Assembly: GCF_029590555.1 (NCBI RefSeq)
Contig: NZ_CP081002.1
Coordinates: forward strand, 124,001 to 188,000
Direction of reading: 5' to 3'
Length of the DNA stretch: 64,000 nt
Origin: Sphingobium sp. V4
Lineage (GTDB): Bacteria > Pseudomonadota > Alphaproteobacteria > Sphingomonadales > Sphingomonadaceae
The notes beneath the pieces are model-generated. The model was not told the DNA's origin. It ran no database searches and saw only the letters and a program-made list of their open reading frames with translations. Shown piece by piece: positions 54,594 to 62,568 of this stretch (position 1 is the first letter of the stretch; every line of letters starts with the position of its first letter). The translations under genes were made by a program, and so were the position numbers.

Positions 54594-55940
54594 TCAGAAG
54601 ATGCTGCTGGCGACGAGTACCAGCAGCAGGCCGACCACCGCGACCACCGTTTCCATGATCGACCAGGTCTTAAAGGTGCCGGGCATGTCGGTGCCCAGAT
54701 AGCTTTTCACCAGCCAGAAGCCGGGGTCGTTGACGTGCGAGAAGAACAGCGATCCCGCGCCGATGGCGAGCACCATCCATTCCGGCTCCACGCCCGATGC
54801 GGCGACCAGCCCCTCCATCACGCCCGCCGTGGTGATCGTCGCCACGGTTGCCGACCCGGTCGCGAGGCGGATGCACACCGATACGCCCCAGGCAAGCAGC
54901 AGCGGCGAGATCGCGCCGCCGTCGGCTAGCCGCACCAGCATGTCGGAAAGGCCCGCCGTCACCAACACCTGCTTGAGCGCGCCGCCCGCGCCGATCGCCA
55001 GGATGATGCCGCCCGCCGGCGTCATCGCCTCGGTCCAGATCGCGTTCTGGATGGTGCGGTCGGTAATTCGGCGGCCGAAGAGCAGGGGGAGGGCGGCCAG
55101 CACCGCCACCAGCAGCGCCACCACCGGATCGCTGACCCAGCCGAGCCAGTGGAAATGCTCGGCGACCGCCGGCGGCATCAGCGCCACGGCCTGTCCCGCC
55201 GCGATCAGCACCACCGGCAACAGCACGGCCGTCAGCGCCCGGCCGACCGACGGGGTGGGGACGTCGGCCCTTACCGGATCGAGCAGGGGCGGGCTGAGCC
55301 TGACGCCGGGCGCGGTGAAGCGCGCCAGCAGCGGGCCGGCGATGATCGCGGTGGGGATGCCGACGATCAGGCCGTAGACGAGGGTGAGGCCCAGATTGGC
55401 GCCGAGCGCATTGACCGCCAGCAATGGCCCCGGATGCGGCGGCACCAGCGCATGGACGACGGATAGGCCCGACAGCGCGGGCAGCATCAGCCGTAGTTTG
55501 GCGGTATCGTCATTCTGACCCTGCGGCAGCGCGGCGGCAGCCGAGGCGACGATCGGCAGCAGCAGCACCAGGCCCGTTTCGAAGAAGAGCGGCAGGCCGA
55601 TCAGGATCGCGGTGAACAGGCTGGCCCACGGAGCGCCCCGCACGCCCGACAGGTGAAGCGCTCCGCGCGCGAGGCCGCCTGCGCCATCCGACAATTGCAG
55701 CATGGCGCCCAGACCCAGACCCAAGGCGACCACAAGGCCGGTGCCGCCCAATATGGCGCCCGCGCCCTTTTCCACCGCCTTGGCAGTTTCCTCCATCGGC
55801 AGGCCGGCGAGCAGCCCCACGGTGAAAGCACCACACAGCAGTCCGACGAACGGGTGGAGCCGTCCACGGATTATGAGTGCAATGGAGAGGGCGATGCCGA
55901 TGATGGCGGAAAGGACGAGCCGATAGTCCGCCGGGGTCAT
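54594..55940 (-). CDS. gntP: GntP-family gluconate:proton symporter
   Basis: A 448-residue inner-membrane permease, the exact family length (about 447). Hydrophobic segments fill the protein; family marks are HPFVGLLCGAFTVGLLAGLP, GTGLVVALGLGLGAMLQLSDGA, IGLPLFFETGLVLLLPIV, VHALVPPHPGPLLAVNALGA and the C-terminal ATGSATVATITTAGVMEGLV with FFSHVNDPGFWLVKSYLG. It imports gluconate or a related sugar acid. ATG 55940 gives the canonical start; upstream in-frame sequence is not family-like. The GntR gene follows 83 bp downstream on the same strand. Confidence 0.93.
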   Translation of the reverse strand: MTPADYRLVLSAIIGIALSIALIIRGRLHPFVGLLCGAFTVGLLAGLPMEETAKAVEKGAGAILGGTGLVVALGLGLGAMLQLSDGAGGLARGALHLSGVRGAPWASLFTAILIGLPLFFETGLVLLLPIVASAAAALPQGQNDDTAKLRLMLPALSGLSVVHALVPPHPGPLLAVNALGANLGLTLVYGLIVGIPTAIIAGPLLARFTAPGVRLSPPLLDPVRADVPTPSVGRALTAVLLPVVLIAAGQAVALMPPAVAEHFHWLGWVSDPVVALLVAVLAALPLLFGRRITDRTIQNAIWTEAMTPAGGIILAIGAGGALKQVLVTAGLSDMLVRLADGGAISPLLLAWGVSVCIRLATGSATVATITTAGVMEGLVAASGVEPEWMVLAIGAGSLFFSHVNDPGFWLVKSYLGTDMPGTFKTWSIMETVVAVVGLLLVLVASSIF

Positions 55941-56072
55941 CGGGCGATGATCCTGTCCATGGCGTTGAAGGCCGGCATGACGCCGAACGGCGACGGTCGA
56001 CGAACTGGTAACGTCATCCTCTCCCCTTTCTCTTCTGCGCAAATTCACCGATTCGAGTGATCGTTCCGCAAA

Positions 56073-56087
56073 ACCTGTTGGACAGGT
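56073..56087. promoter_or_regulatory. Candidate GntR-type operator upstream of gntP
   Basis: ACCTGT-TGG-ACAGGT is a perfect 6-bp inverted repeat with a 3-nt centre, 133 bp upstream of the gntP start. It shares the core TGT-Y-GGACA with the dyad at 42292-42302. An FCD GntR gene directly follows gntP, making local autoregulation plausible. Confidence 0.45.
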
Positions 56088-56169
56088 ATAGGCAGAAATT
56101 CCGTCAAAACTAGAAAAAATCGTCGATATCGGGAAATTTCTCTTGAATCTGTCTGACTGATTCTCTTAT

Positions 56170-56183
56170 CGTTAGCGCTACCG
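56170..56183. promoter_or_regulatory. LacI-type operator-like sequence upstream of the solo-LuxR operon
   Basis: CGTTAGCGCTACCG has the perfect 8-bp core TAGCGCTA with a central CpG. It agrees at 12 of 14 positions with TGTTAGCGCTACCA, the motif I recall for Caulobacter xylose-responsive (LacI-family XylR) promoters. A related sequence lies at 62314-62327. It is 68 bp upstream of the LuxR-type start codon. Confidence 0.5.
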
Positions 56184-56250
56184 AATCCGATGCAGCCGGC
56201 AGGCCAAAGAGGCCGGCGCGCCCATGTCGGATCGAACAGGGAGAGGACGG

Positions 56251-56532
56251 ATGCACTTCGCCACGGATCTGCACGATATTCTCGATCACCCGGCCCATGG
56301 GACGCCGGAACCGGCCCCATTGACGCCGACCCAGATGAAGGTCCTGCACTGCGTCCATTCCGGGCTGCTCAACAAGCAGATCGCCTATGAGCTGGGAATG
56401 GCGGAGGCCACGGTGAAGGTCCACATGACAGCGCTGATGCGCAAGCTCAATGTCCGCAATCGCACGCAGGCCGCCATTACCGCGCGCAACTTGGGATGGC
56501 TGCGGCCGGCGCTGGGCCGCGCGACGGACTGA
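56251..56532 (+). CDS. Solo LuxR/GerE-type helix-turn-helix protein
   Basis: A 93-residue protein that is essentially one GerE HTH domain: LTPTQMKVLHCVHSGLLNKQ, IAYELGMAEATVKVHMTALM, RKLNVRNRTQAAITARNLG. There is no receiver, PAS or autoinducer domain in the 30 residues ahead of it. GGGAGAGG precedes ATG 56251; an earlier ATG at 56224 lacks a ribosome site. It is first of three genes with the exported oxidoreductase and lactonase (35-bp gap), so it may be a co-expressed modulator. Confidence 0.85.
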   Translation: MHFATDLHDILDHPAHGTPEPAPLTPTQMKVLHCVHSGLLNKQIAYELGMAEATVKVHMTALMRKLNVRNRTQAAITARNLGWLRPALGRATD

Positions 56533-56566
56533 CATCTGCGATATTCAGCAGGGAAGGGAGGTTCGC

Positions 56567-57670
56567 ATGGCGACAGGTTCCCGCAGGGCGCTTTTGGGCG
56601 GGCTTGGCGCCGGGATGGTTCTGGCGGGCATGAACGGACGCAGCCGCGCCGCGCCCGCGCGCCGGATTGGCTATGCCATCGTCGGCCTGGGCTCCTATGC
56701 CACGCGGCAGGTCATGCCCAACTTCGCCGGATGCGACCATGCGCGGCTGGTCGCGCTGGTGAGCGGCACGCCCGCCAAGCTCGACCAATATGGCGCGCAA
56801 TACGGCATCCCCGCGACCCATCGTTACAGCTATGCCGATTTCGAGCGCATTCGCGACAATCCGGACATCGACGCGGTCTATGTCGTGCTGCCAAACAGCC
56901 TCCATGCGGAATATGCGGTCCGCGCGGCGCAGGCGGGCAAACATGTGCTATGTGAAAAGCCGATGGCGACATCGGTGGCCGAGTGCGCGGCGATGATTGC
57001 CGCCTGCCGCAAGGCGGGGACGAAGCTGATGATCGGCTATCGCTCGCGCTTCGAACCCTACAACCGCCTCGCCATCGATCTGGCGCGCAGCGGATATGTT
57101 GGTCGCACGCGGCTGATCACGGCGGAACATGGCTTTGCGATCCGGCCGGACCAGTGGCGGCTCGACCGGGCGCTGTCGGGCGGCGGATCGATGATGGACA
57201 TCGGCATCTACAGCCTCAACGCCGCGCGCTACCTGACGGGCGAGGAGCCGGTGGAGGTGAGCGCGATCGAGTCGACCAACCGTTCGGACCCGCGCTTCCG
57301 GACGGTGGAGGACCGGATCGGTTTCCAGCTGCGCTTCCCCTCCGGCATCCTCGCCAACTGCCTCTCCAGCTATAGTTCGGGCCATAATGGCTATCGCGTC
57401 ATCGGCGCCCAGGGCTGGATCAACATGGAGCCGGCCACGCCCTATTCGGGGCAGAGCATGATGATCCGCAAGGATGGCGTCACCGCGCCGCGCATCCTGC
57501 CGGTGGCGGCGAAGAACCAGTTTGCCGGCCAGCTCGATCATCTGGCCGAGTGTATCCTGAATGGCGGCACGCCGATCGTGCCGGGCGAGGAGGGGCTGGC
57601 CGACCTGCGGGTGATCGAGGCCATTTATCGTTCCGCCGCCGAGCGGCGGCATGTCGCGATCAGCACGTGA
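56567..57670 (+). CDS. Exported Gfo/Idh/MocA oxidoreductase (glucose-fructose-oxidoreductase-like)
   Basis: A 367-residue NAD(P)-dependent sugar oxidoreductase with a twin-arginine signal (GSRRALLGGLGAGMVLAGMNG), so it should be exported folded with its cofactor, as Zymomonas glucose-fructose oxidoreductase is. The Rossmann motif IGYAIVGLGSYATRQVMPNF, VLPNSLHAEYAVRAAQAGKH, the catalytic-lysine motif CEKPMA, and GGGSMMDIGIYSLNAARYLTGEEP are all family hallmarks. AAGGGAGG precedes the ATG. It overlaps the lactonase gene by 4 bp, suggesting that its product is a sugar lactone. Confidence 0.9.
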   Translation: MATGSRRALLGGLGAGMVLAGMNGRSRAAPARRIGYAIVGLGSYATRQVMPNFAGCDHARLVALVSGTPAKLDQYGAQYGIPATHRYSYADFERIRDNPDIDAVYVVLPNSLHAEYAVRAAQAGKHVLCEKPMATSVAECAAMIAACRKAGTKLMIGYRSRFEPYNRLAIDLARSGYVGRTRLITAEHGFAIRPDQWRLDRALSGGGSMMDIGIYSLNAARYLTGEEPVEVSAIESTNRSDPRFRTVEDRIGFQLRFPSGILANCLSSYSSGHNGYRVIGAQGWINMEPATPYSGQSMMIRKDGVTAPRILPVAAKNQFAGQLDHLAECILNGGTPIVPGEEGLADLRVIEAIYRSAAERRHVAIST

Positions 57671-58671
57671 TCGCGCGCCGGACGGTTGTGCGCGGCCTTG
57701 TCAGCCTGCCGATGTTCACTACGCGCGGGCTGGCGGCGCCGGTAGGCGGGGTCGAGCGGATCGATCCGGCGCTGGACTCGATCATCGATCCGTCGGCATC
57801 GGTGACAATGCTGGCGAGCGGCTTCCGCTGGGCCGAAGGGCCGGTCTGGGCGCCCGCGCTGGACTGCCTGCTCTTCGCCGATCCGCCGGCCAATATCGTC
57901 TATCGCTGGAAGGAAGGGGCAGGGGCCAGTCCCTTCCTGTCGCCGTCGGGTCTTCAGGGACCGGTTCCGGCGGGCCAGCGCGAAGCGGGACTGAACGGGC
58001 TGGCGATCGGTCGCGACGGTGCGCTGGTGGCGGCCGACAGCGGAACGCGCGCCATCGTGCGCGTCGACCTGCATACCCGCCAGCGCACGATCCTGGCCGA
58101 TCGCTACCAGGGCAAGCGGTTCAACAGTCCCAATGATCTGTGCATCGCGCCGTCAGGGGTCATCTATTTCACCGATCCGCCCTATGGACTGACCGGAGGC
58201 GACGATTCTCCGCTGCGCGAACTCGACCATTGCGGCCTCTACCGGCTCGCGCCCGATGGAGAGGTGGTGCTGATCGACAGGAGCCATCGCCGTCCCAATG
58301 GCGTTGCACTCTCCCCGGACGGGCAAACCCTCTACCTGGCGCTGTCGGACGAGCAGCAGCCGGAGGTGCTCGCCTACCGGCTCGATGTGCGCGGCCTTCC
58401 CGTCGATCAGCGCCTGTTTCGGGACATGCGGCCGCAGCGCGCGCAGGGACTGCCCGGCCTGCCGGACGGGATCAAGGTCGGCCGGGACGGCCATCTGTTC
58501 GCGACCGGACCGGGCGGCGTCCATGTTTGCACCGCCGATGGCGTGCTGCTGGGCATCGTGGGCACCGGCAAGGCCGTCGCCAATTGCTGTATCGACCCGG
58601 AAGGGCACCGGCTCTTCCTCACCTCCACCGACATGCTGGCCATGATCACACTGAAGGCTGGGCCTGGCTGA
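57667..58671 (+). CDS. gnl: Exported gluconolactonase (SMP-30 family)
   Basis: A 334-residue SMP-30/gluconolactonase/LRE-like beta-propeller. Metal-site residues appear in FRWAEGPVWAPALDCLLFAD (Glu), RFNSPNDLCIAPSGVIYFTD (Asn) and LPGLPDGIKVGRDGHLFATG (Asp); RPNGVALSPDGQTLYLA is also typical. A GTG start at 57667 overlaps the preceding stop (GTGA) and gives an N-terminus with adjacent arginines and a hydrophobic stretch (ARRTVVRGLVSLPMFTTRGL), a plausible export signal. It should open the lactone made by the upstream oxidoreductase, yielding gluconate for GntP and GntK. Confidence 0.88.
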   Translation: MIARRTVVRGLVSLPMFTTRGLAAPVGGVERIDPALDSIIDPSASVTMLASGFRWAEGPVWAPALDCLLFADPPANIVYRWKEGAGASPFLSPSGLQGPVPAGQREAGLNGLAIGRDGALVAADSGTRAIVRVDLHTRQRTILADRYQGKRFNSPNDLCIAPSGVIYFTDPPYGLTGGDDSPLRELDHCGLYRLAPDGEVVLIDRSHRRPNGVALSPDGQTLYLALSDEQQPEVLAYRLDVRGLPVDQRLFRDMRPQRAQGLPGLPDGIKVGRDGHLFATGPGGVHVCTADGVLLGIVGTGKAVANCCIDPEGHRLFLTSTDMLAMITLKAGPG

Positions 58672-58678
58672 AGAGCGC

Positions 58679-59017
58679 TCAGTCCGTTCGGCTGGTGACG
58701 ATCGCCTGCCCGCTGGGCGGAATGGAGATGAGGTGCATGTCGCCGCTGTCGCACTGCACCTTCCATTCGCCGTTCGCCGTCTTGCTTTCCAGCGGCTCTG
58801 CCGACGCGATCTTCTGGCAGGGCAGGCCCGCATCGCGAACGGCGCGCAGGAAGACGCCGTTGCGCTGCCCCGGCGGCAGGGCGGCGACGGCGGCGACATA
58901 GTCGACCCCGCCCGCATTGGCCGCTGCGTTCGCCGGCTCCGCCTTTTCCGCCGTTTCGGGGCTGCCGCAGGAGGCCAGCGCCAGGCTGGCCATGATGATC
59001 GCCGGCAAAAATCGCAT
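58679..59017 (-). CDS. Small lipoprotein of unknown function
   Basis: A 112-residue protein with a lipoprotein signal: MRFLPAIIMASLALASCGSP, lipobox LASC with the modified cysteine at residue 17. The mature part begins with an Ala/Glu-rich spacer, then VDYVAAVAALPPGQRNGVFL, AVRDAGLPCQKIASAEPL and WKVQCDSGDMHLISI, including two cysteines that could pair. It resembles small periplasmic lipoproteins of sphingomonads without assigned role. An in-frame upstream ATG (59062) would bury the signal. It converges with the gluconolactonase gene 7 bp away. Confidence 0.75.
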   Translation of the reverse strand: MRFLPAIIMASLALASCGSPETAEKAEPANAAANAGGVDYVAAVAALPPGQRNGVFLRAVRDAGLPCQKIASAEPLESKTANGEWKVQCDSGDMHLISIPPSGQAIVTSRTD

Positions 59018-59144
59018 GATCTGTCTCGTCTGATGGCGGCACGGGACGATGAAGCGCATCATCCGGCCGGAGGGAAGCTGCCCGCATCATGCGCCAAATG
59101 GCGCATAGTTCAAGCCTTGACCGCTTCCCTTGGCGCCTGCCGGT

Positions 59145-61577
59145 TCAGCCGCCGATCGGCATCCCCGGCGGAATGACCGGCTCGGGCCGGCTGGCCTTCC
59201 CGATCTCCCTCGCCAGCCGTGCGTCGTCGCGCAGCATCGCCGCCACGCTGCGCTGCCAACTCGCATCCTCGCCTTCTCCCTTCGCCTGGGCGAAACGGTC
59301 TGCAATCAGCCGCAGCCGACCGTCCAGAATGGCGGCGACGTCGATCGAGGTGTCGGGCGACTGGCGCGTCCTGGCGATCGACAGGATGGCGCGATGGGCG
59401 ATACGCCGCTCGACCGCCGATCCGCGCCGGTCGATCACACCGCCCTGCAAGCGGTCGAGCAACTCGCCCAGGCCGAGCTGTGCGGGGTCATTGCCATGCT
59501 GGATATGGATGCGGGCAAGGCGCGCAGGCGCCAGCAGGCTTTCGAGCGTCACCTGCGCCGCGACATCGGCCGCGACCAGCGGATCGAACGCCGATGCGCC
59601 CGCCGTGTCGAAGATTTCGGTATCATATTGGGGGTCCGATCTGCCGTTGACCCCCGAAGAGAGCATCAGCGCGAGTTGCGGCGAGACGGTCAGCGCGTCG
59701 GCCGACAAGGTGCCGATCAGCGCGTCGAGCGCGGCGCGTTGGTCGCTGGCGGCGGTGACGGTGGGCGCGGGCGTAGGCGCGCCGGCGACGGCATAACGAT
59801 AGTCGATGCCGCCCACGATCTTGCCGATCGCCGCCACGGCATAACGGTGGAACAGCCAGACGGGCACGAATTTGCGCCGCAGGTCGGACAGCGGCTCGCC
59901 CGCGCGCAGCACGGCGGGGCCGAAATTGGCAAGCGCGATCCGGCGCACCGCCATGACATGCGCCAGATCGGCGGGCGTATCGGTGCCCTCTGTCCACATA
60001 TTCGTGCCCGGCACGGCGAGGTCCGATGCGCGGCCGTCGATGTCGGTCGAATAATGGAGACCTGCCGCCTCGATCGCCTCTGCCTTCCGCGCGGCGTCCG
60101 CATCGGCATCGGCGCCCGGCGCCGGTTCGCCATAGAGCCAGTCGACCGTATATTTGTCCCACTTGCCGATACCCACGGCATAGGCGTCGGACAGGTCCAG
60201 CTTGCCGTCGGCGATCTTCACCAGCGGTCCGGGATAGTCCATCACCGATGCGCGATCGTCGAGGCTGGCCTGGAAATTATGGACGAAACCAATGGCATGG
60301 CCGACCTCGTGGGCGCCCAGCTGGCGGATGCGGGCCAGCGCGACGCGGACGGCATCATTGGCGCCGCCGCTGTCATTCTGGGCCGTGCCGACCAGCCCTT
60401 CATACAGGATGATGTCCTGCCGCAGCCGGAGCGACCCCAGCACGACATTGCCCTTGATAATCTCGCCCGTGCGGGGATCGATCACCCCGCCGCCATAGGA
60501 CCAGCTTCGGGTCTGGCGGTTGGTCCAGTTGACGACATTGTAGCGCACATCCTGCGGATCGACGCCCGGCGGCAGGATCTTCACCTGGAAGGCATCGACA
60601 TAGCCCGCCGCATCGAAGGCCTGGTTCCACCAGGCGACGCCTTCGGCGAGGGCGGTGCGGATCGGTTCGGGTGCGCTGTTGTCGATGTAGAAGAGGATCG
60701 GTTTCTTCACGCGCGACCGCGGGGCGGACGGGTCGATCTTGTCGAGGCGGAAGCGGTTGGCAAACTGCACCATGACCGGGTCGCCCAGCTTGCTGCCGAA
60801 GTCATAGGCCTGGGTCGCGTGGCTGCCCGACCTTATGTCGAACCGGCGCGGACGAAATCCGGGCGCGGGCAGGCGCACGAGCGAATGATGCACGGTGAAG
60901 CTGACCTGCCGCCCGTCGGGCGCGATCGTGTCGACCTCCTGACCCGGCGTGTCGGAGGCGAAGGTCTGGATCGCCTCCATCTCGATATTGTCGGGAAAGA
61001 CCTTGACCGATGCCGGATCGGCGGCGCTGAGCTTTTCGGCCAGCTTGAACCCCTTGCCGTTGGCGTTGAGGGCATCGGCCAGTTTCATCGTGTCGCTCGT
61101 GAGGAACGGCGCGATGTCGATCGTGACGCCGCCGCCAGCAGCGGGCGCGATCACATCGAGCATCGCCACCGTGCTGAACGGAAAGCTGTTGGTGCCGCCG
61201 CGCTGCACGTCGGCGTCGCCGGTGGCGCGGTAGCGGGGATTTTCATAGGTGATCGCGACCTTCCTGCCCAACCGGCGGAAGGCGAGCAGCTGGGTTTCGC
61301 CCTGCATCCCGCGATCGATGCGGATCGGCGCGGAGCCAAGGCCGGTCTTGATCGATCCGGTATAGAGGAAGCGGCCGGACACGCCTTGCGCATCGGGCGC
61401 GGGCAGGGTCAGCAGGATGCGGCCGTCGGCCATGTCGACCCGGACCGGCAGCAGGGCGCCGTCGGCGGAGCTGGCGATGGGAACCGGCTCTGCGCGGGCG
61501 GGAGTGGCGATCGCACCCGCCGCCAAAGCGATCGCCCCGGCCGAAGCCATGCCCGTCATCCGTCGCGATAATTTCAT
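59145..61577 (-). CDS. Exported zinc metalloprotease (DUF5117/DUF5118 type)
   Basis: An 810-residue exported protease with a signal peptide (GMASAGAIALAAGAIATPARA). The extended zinc site AHEVGHAIGFVHNFQA (HEXXHXXGXXHN) and the Met-turn SVMDYPGPL mark a metzincin-like M10/M12-type peptidase. Flanking domains (RFLYTGSIKTGLGSAPIRID, FDIRSGSHATQAYDFGS, FYIDNSAPEPIRTALAEGV) match the zinc-dependent metalloprotease family common in sphingomonads and Bacteroidetes. The C-terminal 200 residues are helical. It is divergent from the Lrp/AsnC gene; targets are unknown. Confidence 0.88.
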   Translation of the reverse strand: MKLSRRMTGMASAGAIALAAGAIATPARAEPVPIASSADGALLPVRVDMADGRILLTLPAPDAQGVSGRFLYTGSIKTGLGSAPIRIDRGMQGETQLLAFRRLGRKVAITYENPRYRATGDADVQRGGTNSFPFSTVAMLDVIAPAAGGGVTIDIAPFLTSDTMKLADALNANGKGFKLAEKLSAADPASVKVFPDNIEMEAIQTFASDTPGQEVDTIAPDGRQVSFTVHHSLVRLPAPGFRPRRFDIRSGSHATQAYDFGSKLGDPVMVQFANRFRLDKIDPSAPRSRVKKPILFYIDNSAPEPIRTALAEGVAWWNQAFDAAGYVDAFQVKILPPGVDPQDVRYNVVNWTNRQTRSWSYGGGVIDPRTGEIIKGNVVLGSLRLRQDIILYEGLVGTAQNDSGGANDAVRVALARIRQLGAHEVGHAIGFVHNFQASLDDRASVMDYPGPLVKIADGKLDLSDAYAVGIGKWDKYTVDWLYGEPAPGADADADAARKAEAIEAAGLHYSTDIDGRASDLAVPGTNMWTEGTDTPADLAHVMAVRRIALANFGPAVLRAGEPLSDLRRKFVPVWLFHRYAVAAIGKIVGGIDYRYAVAGAPTPAPTVTAASDQRAALDALIGTLSADALTVSPQLALMLSSGVNGRSDPQYDTEIFDTAGASAFDPLVAADVAAQVTLESLLAPARLARIHIQHGNDPAQLGLGELLDRLQGGVIDRRGSAVERRIAHRAILSIARTRQSPDTSIDVAAILDGRLRLIADRFAQAKGEGEDASWQRSVAAMLRDDARLAREIGKASRPEPVIPPGMPIGG

Positions 61578-61617
61578 GGATTTCCCTTTTTTACGCCGGT
61601 CGCGTCACGACCTATGG

Positions 61618-61638
61618 CGGATCATATCATGCGATCCG
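61618..61638. promoter_or_regulatory. Candidate Lrp-type operator in the protease/Lrp divergent region
   Basis: CGGATC and GATCCG form perfect 6-bp arms around a 9-nt AT-rich centre, 72 bp upstream of the Lrp/AsnC start and about 40 bp upstream of the protease start. Lrp/AsnC proteins bind extended dyads with AT-rich centres and usually regulate their own and divergent genes. Confidence 0.4.
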
Positions 61639-61709
61639 TTGAGCATGTCGGCATATTCGTAAGCAATCGACAGCGAAATTGATGATTTTCAACAGGATGG
61701 AGGCGTTTC

Positions 61710-62204
61710 GTGACGGAATTCCACGAGCTTGAACTGGATCGCACCGACCTGCGCCTGCTGCGCGAGATCGTTGAGGATGGGCGGATTTCCGATGTCGCGC
61801 TGGGCGAGCGCGTGCATCTGTCGAGTACCGCCGCCGCCCGCCGTCGCAAGATATTGGAGGAACGGGGCATGGTGCCGCGCTATGCCGCCAGTCCCGACCT
61901 TGTCCGCCTGGGCTTCGGCATCGTCGTTCACGTATCGATCGAACTGGTGTCGCAGACCGAACAGGTGCTGACCGAGTTCGAGGAAGCGGTCGTGAAATGT
62001 CCGTCTATGAGCTATTGCAGCTTCGTGTCGGGCGACACGGATTTCATGATGACGGTCCATGTCCGGTCCTTCGACGATTATGACCGTGTCTATCGCAAGG
62101 AATTATCGACCCTGCCGCATGTCGCCAAGATCCGCAGCAGCTTCGTGATGCGCCCGGTGGCCCAGCGCAATGTCCCGCCCGCGTTGTTCGACGGGTTGCG
62201 GTGA
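61710..62204 (+). CDS. Lrp/AsnC-family transcriptional regulator
   Basis: A 164-residue regulator. The HTH occupies residues 10-55 (LDRTDLRLLREIVEDGRISD, VALGERVHLSSTAAARRRKI, LEERGMVPRYAASPD) and the RAM ligand-binding domain follows (GIVVHVSIELVSQTEQVLTE, YCSFVSGDTDFMMTVHVRSF, LPHVAKIRSSFVMRPVA). The start is GTG at 61710, preceded by GGAGG. Members respond to amino acids; divergence from the metalloprotease suggests control of peptide or amino-acid use. Confidence 0.92.
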   Translation: MTEFHELELDRTDLRLLREIVEDGRISDVALGERVHLSSTAAARRRKILEERGMVPRYAASPDLVRLGFGIVVHVSIELVSQTEQVLTEFEEAVVKCPSMSYCSFVSGDTDFMMTVHVRSFDDYDRVYRKELSTLPHVAKIRSSFVMRPVAQRNVPPALFDGLR

Positions 62205-62568
62205 AGGACGAATCAGTAATGCAAGGGCGGGGCGACGCGCAGGATTATGACGCGTATCAGTCTGTACGCATCGGAATCGATCAATATTAGCCGGCTTTCC
62301 TGCCGAGTTTCGCGGGAAGCGCTAACGGCTCTTGTGTACCATCGCCAAGTCATCGGCAGCCCCGCAGGAGGGACAAGCGGCCGCCGGGACAAGGGTTAGC
62401 GCAGGTGCCCGGAAAACCGGGGCCATATACGGGGTCACATCCGGGGGACAAGTCGAGATTCGAAAGAGCGCCTGCCCCTGGCGAATGCGTGCCTGCAAGG
62501 CGCGATCCCTGACGCATGACCGGAGGAGGATGAAAGGCCCGACTGGACGCGCTTACAGGGGAAAGACA
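62205..62568. other. 364-bp upstream region of the last TBDR
   Basis: No gene. It holds the operator-like dyad at 62314-62327, a second half-site GTTAGCGC at 62395-62402, and a G/C-rich tract with several GGGACAAG repeats (near 62371, 62387 and 62453) that may belong to a long untranslated leader. The long minus-strand open frame across it is antisense to the receptor and not a gene. Confidence 0.55.
62314..62327. promoter_or_regulatory. LacI-type operator-like sequence upstream of the last TBDR
   Basis: Read on the minus strand this is CGTTAGCGCTTCCC, matching the 56170-56183 site at 12 of 14 positions and sharing the AGCGCT core with a central CpG. It is about 240 bp upstream of the receptor start, consistent with a promoter having a long leader. 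A common regulator for both genes is suggested. Confidence 0.4.

Larger units (their letters stand above)
55941..56250. other. 310-bp divergent regulatory region between gntP and the solo-LuxR/oxidoreductase operon
   Basis: No gene. It contains two operator-like dyads listed separately (56073-56087, closer to gntP, and 56170-56183, closer to the LuxR gene) and an AT-rich patch at 56100-56170 (AGAAAAAATCG and neighbours) that stands out in this genome and probably holds promoters. Confidence 0.6.

Noticed and set aside
59130..61571. 813-codon plus-strand frame opposite the metalloprotease
   Set aside because: It mirrors the protease gene almost exactly, and the minus strand has a signal peptide and HEXXH motif. 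The plus-strand product has no recognisable domain.
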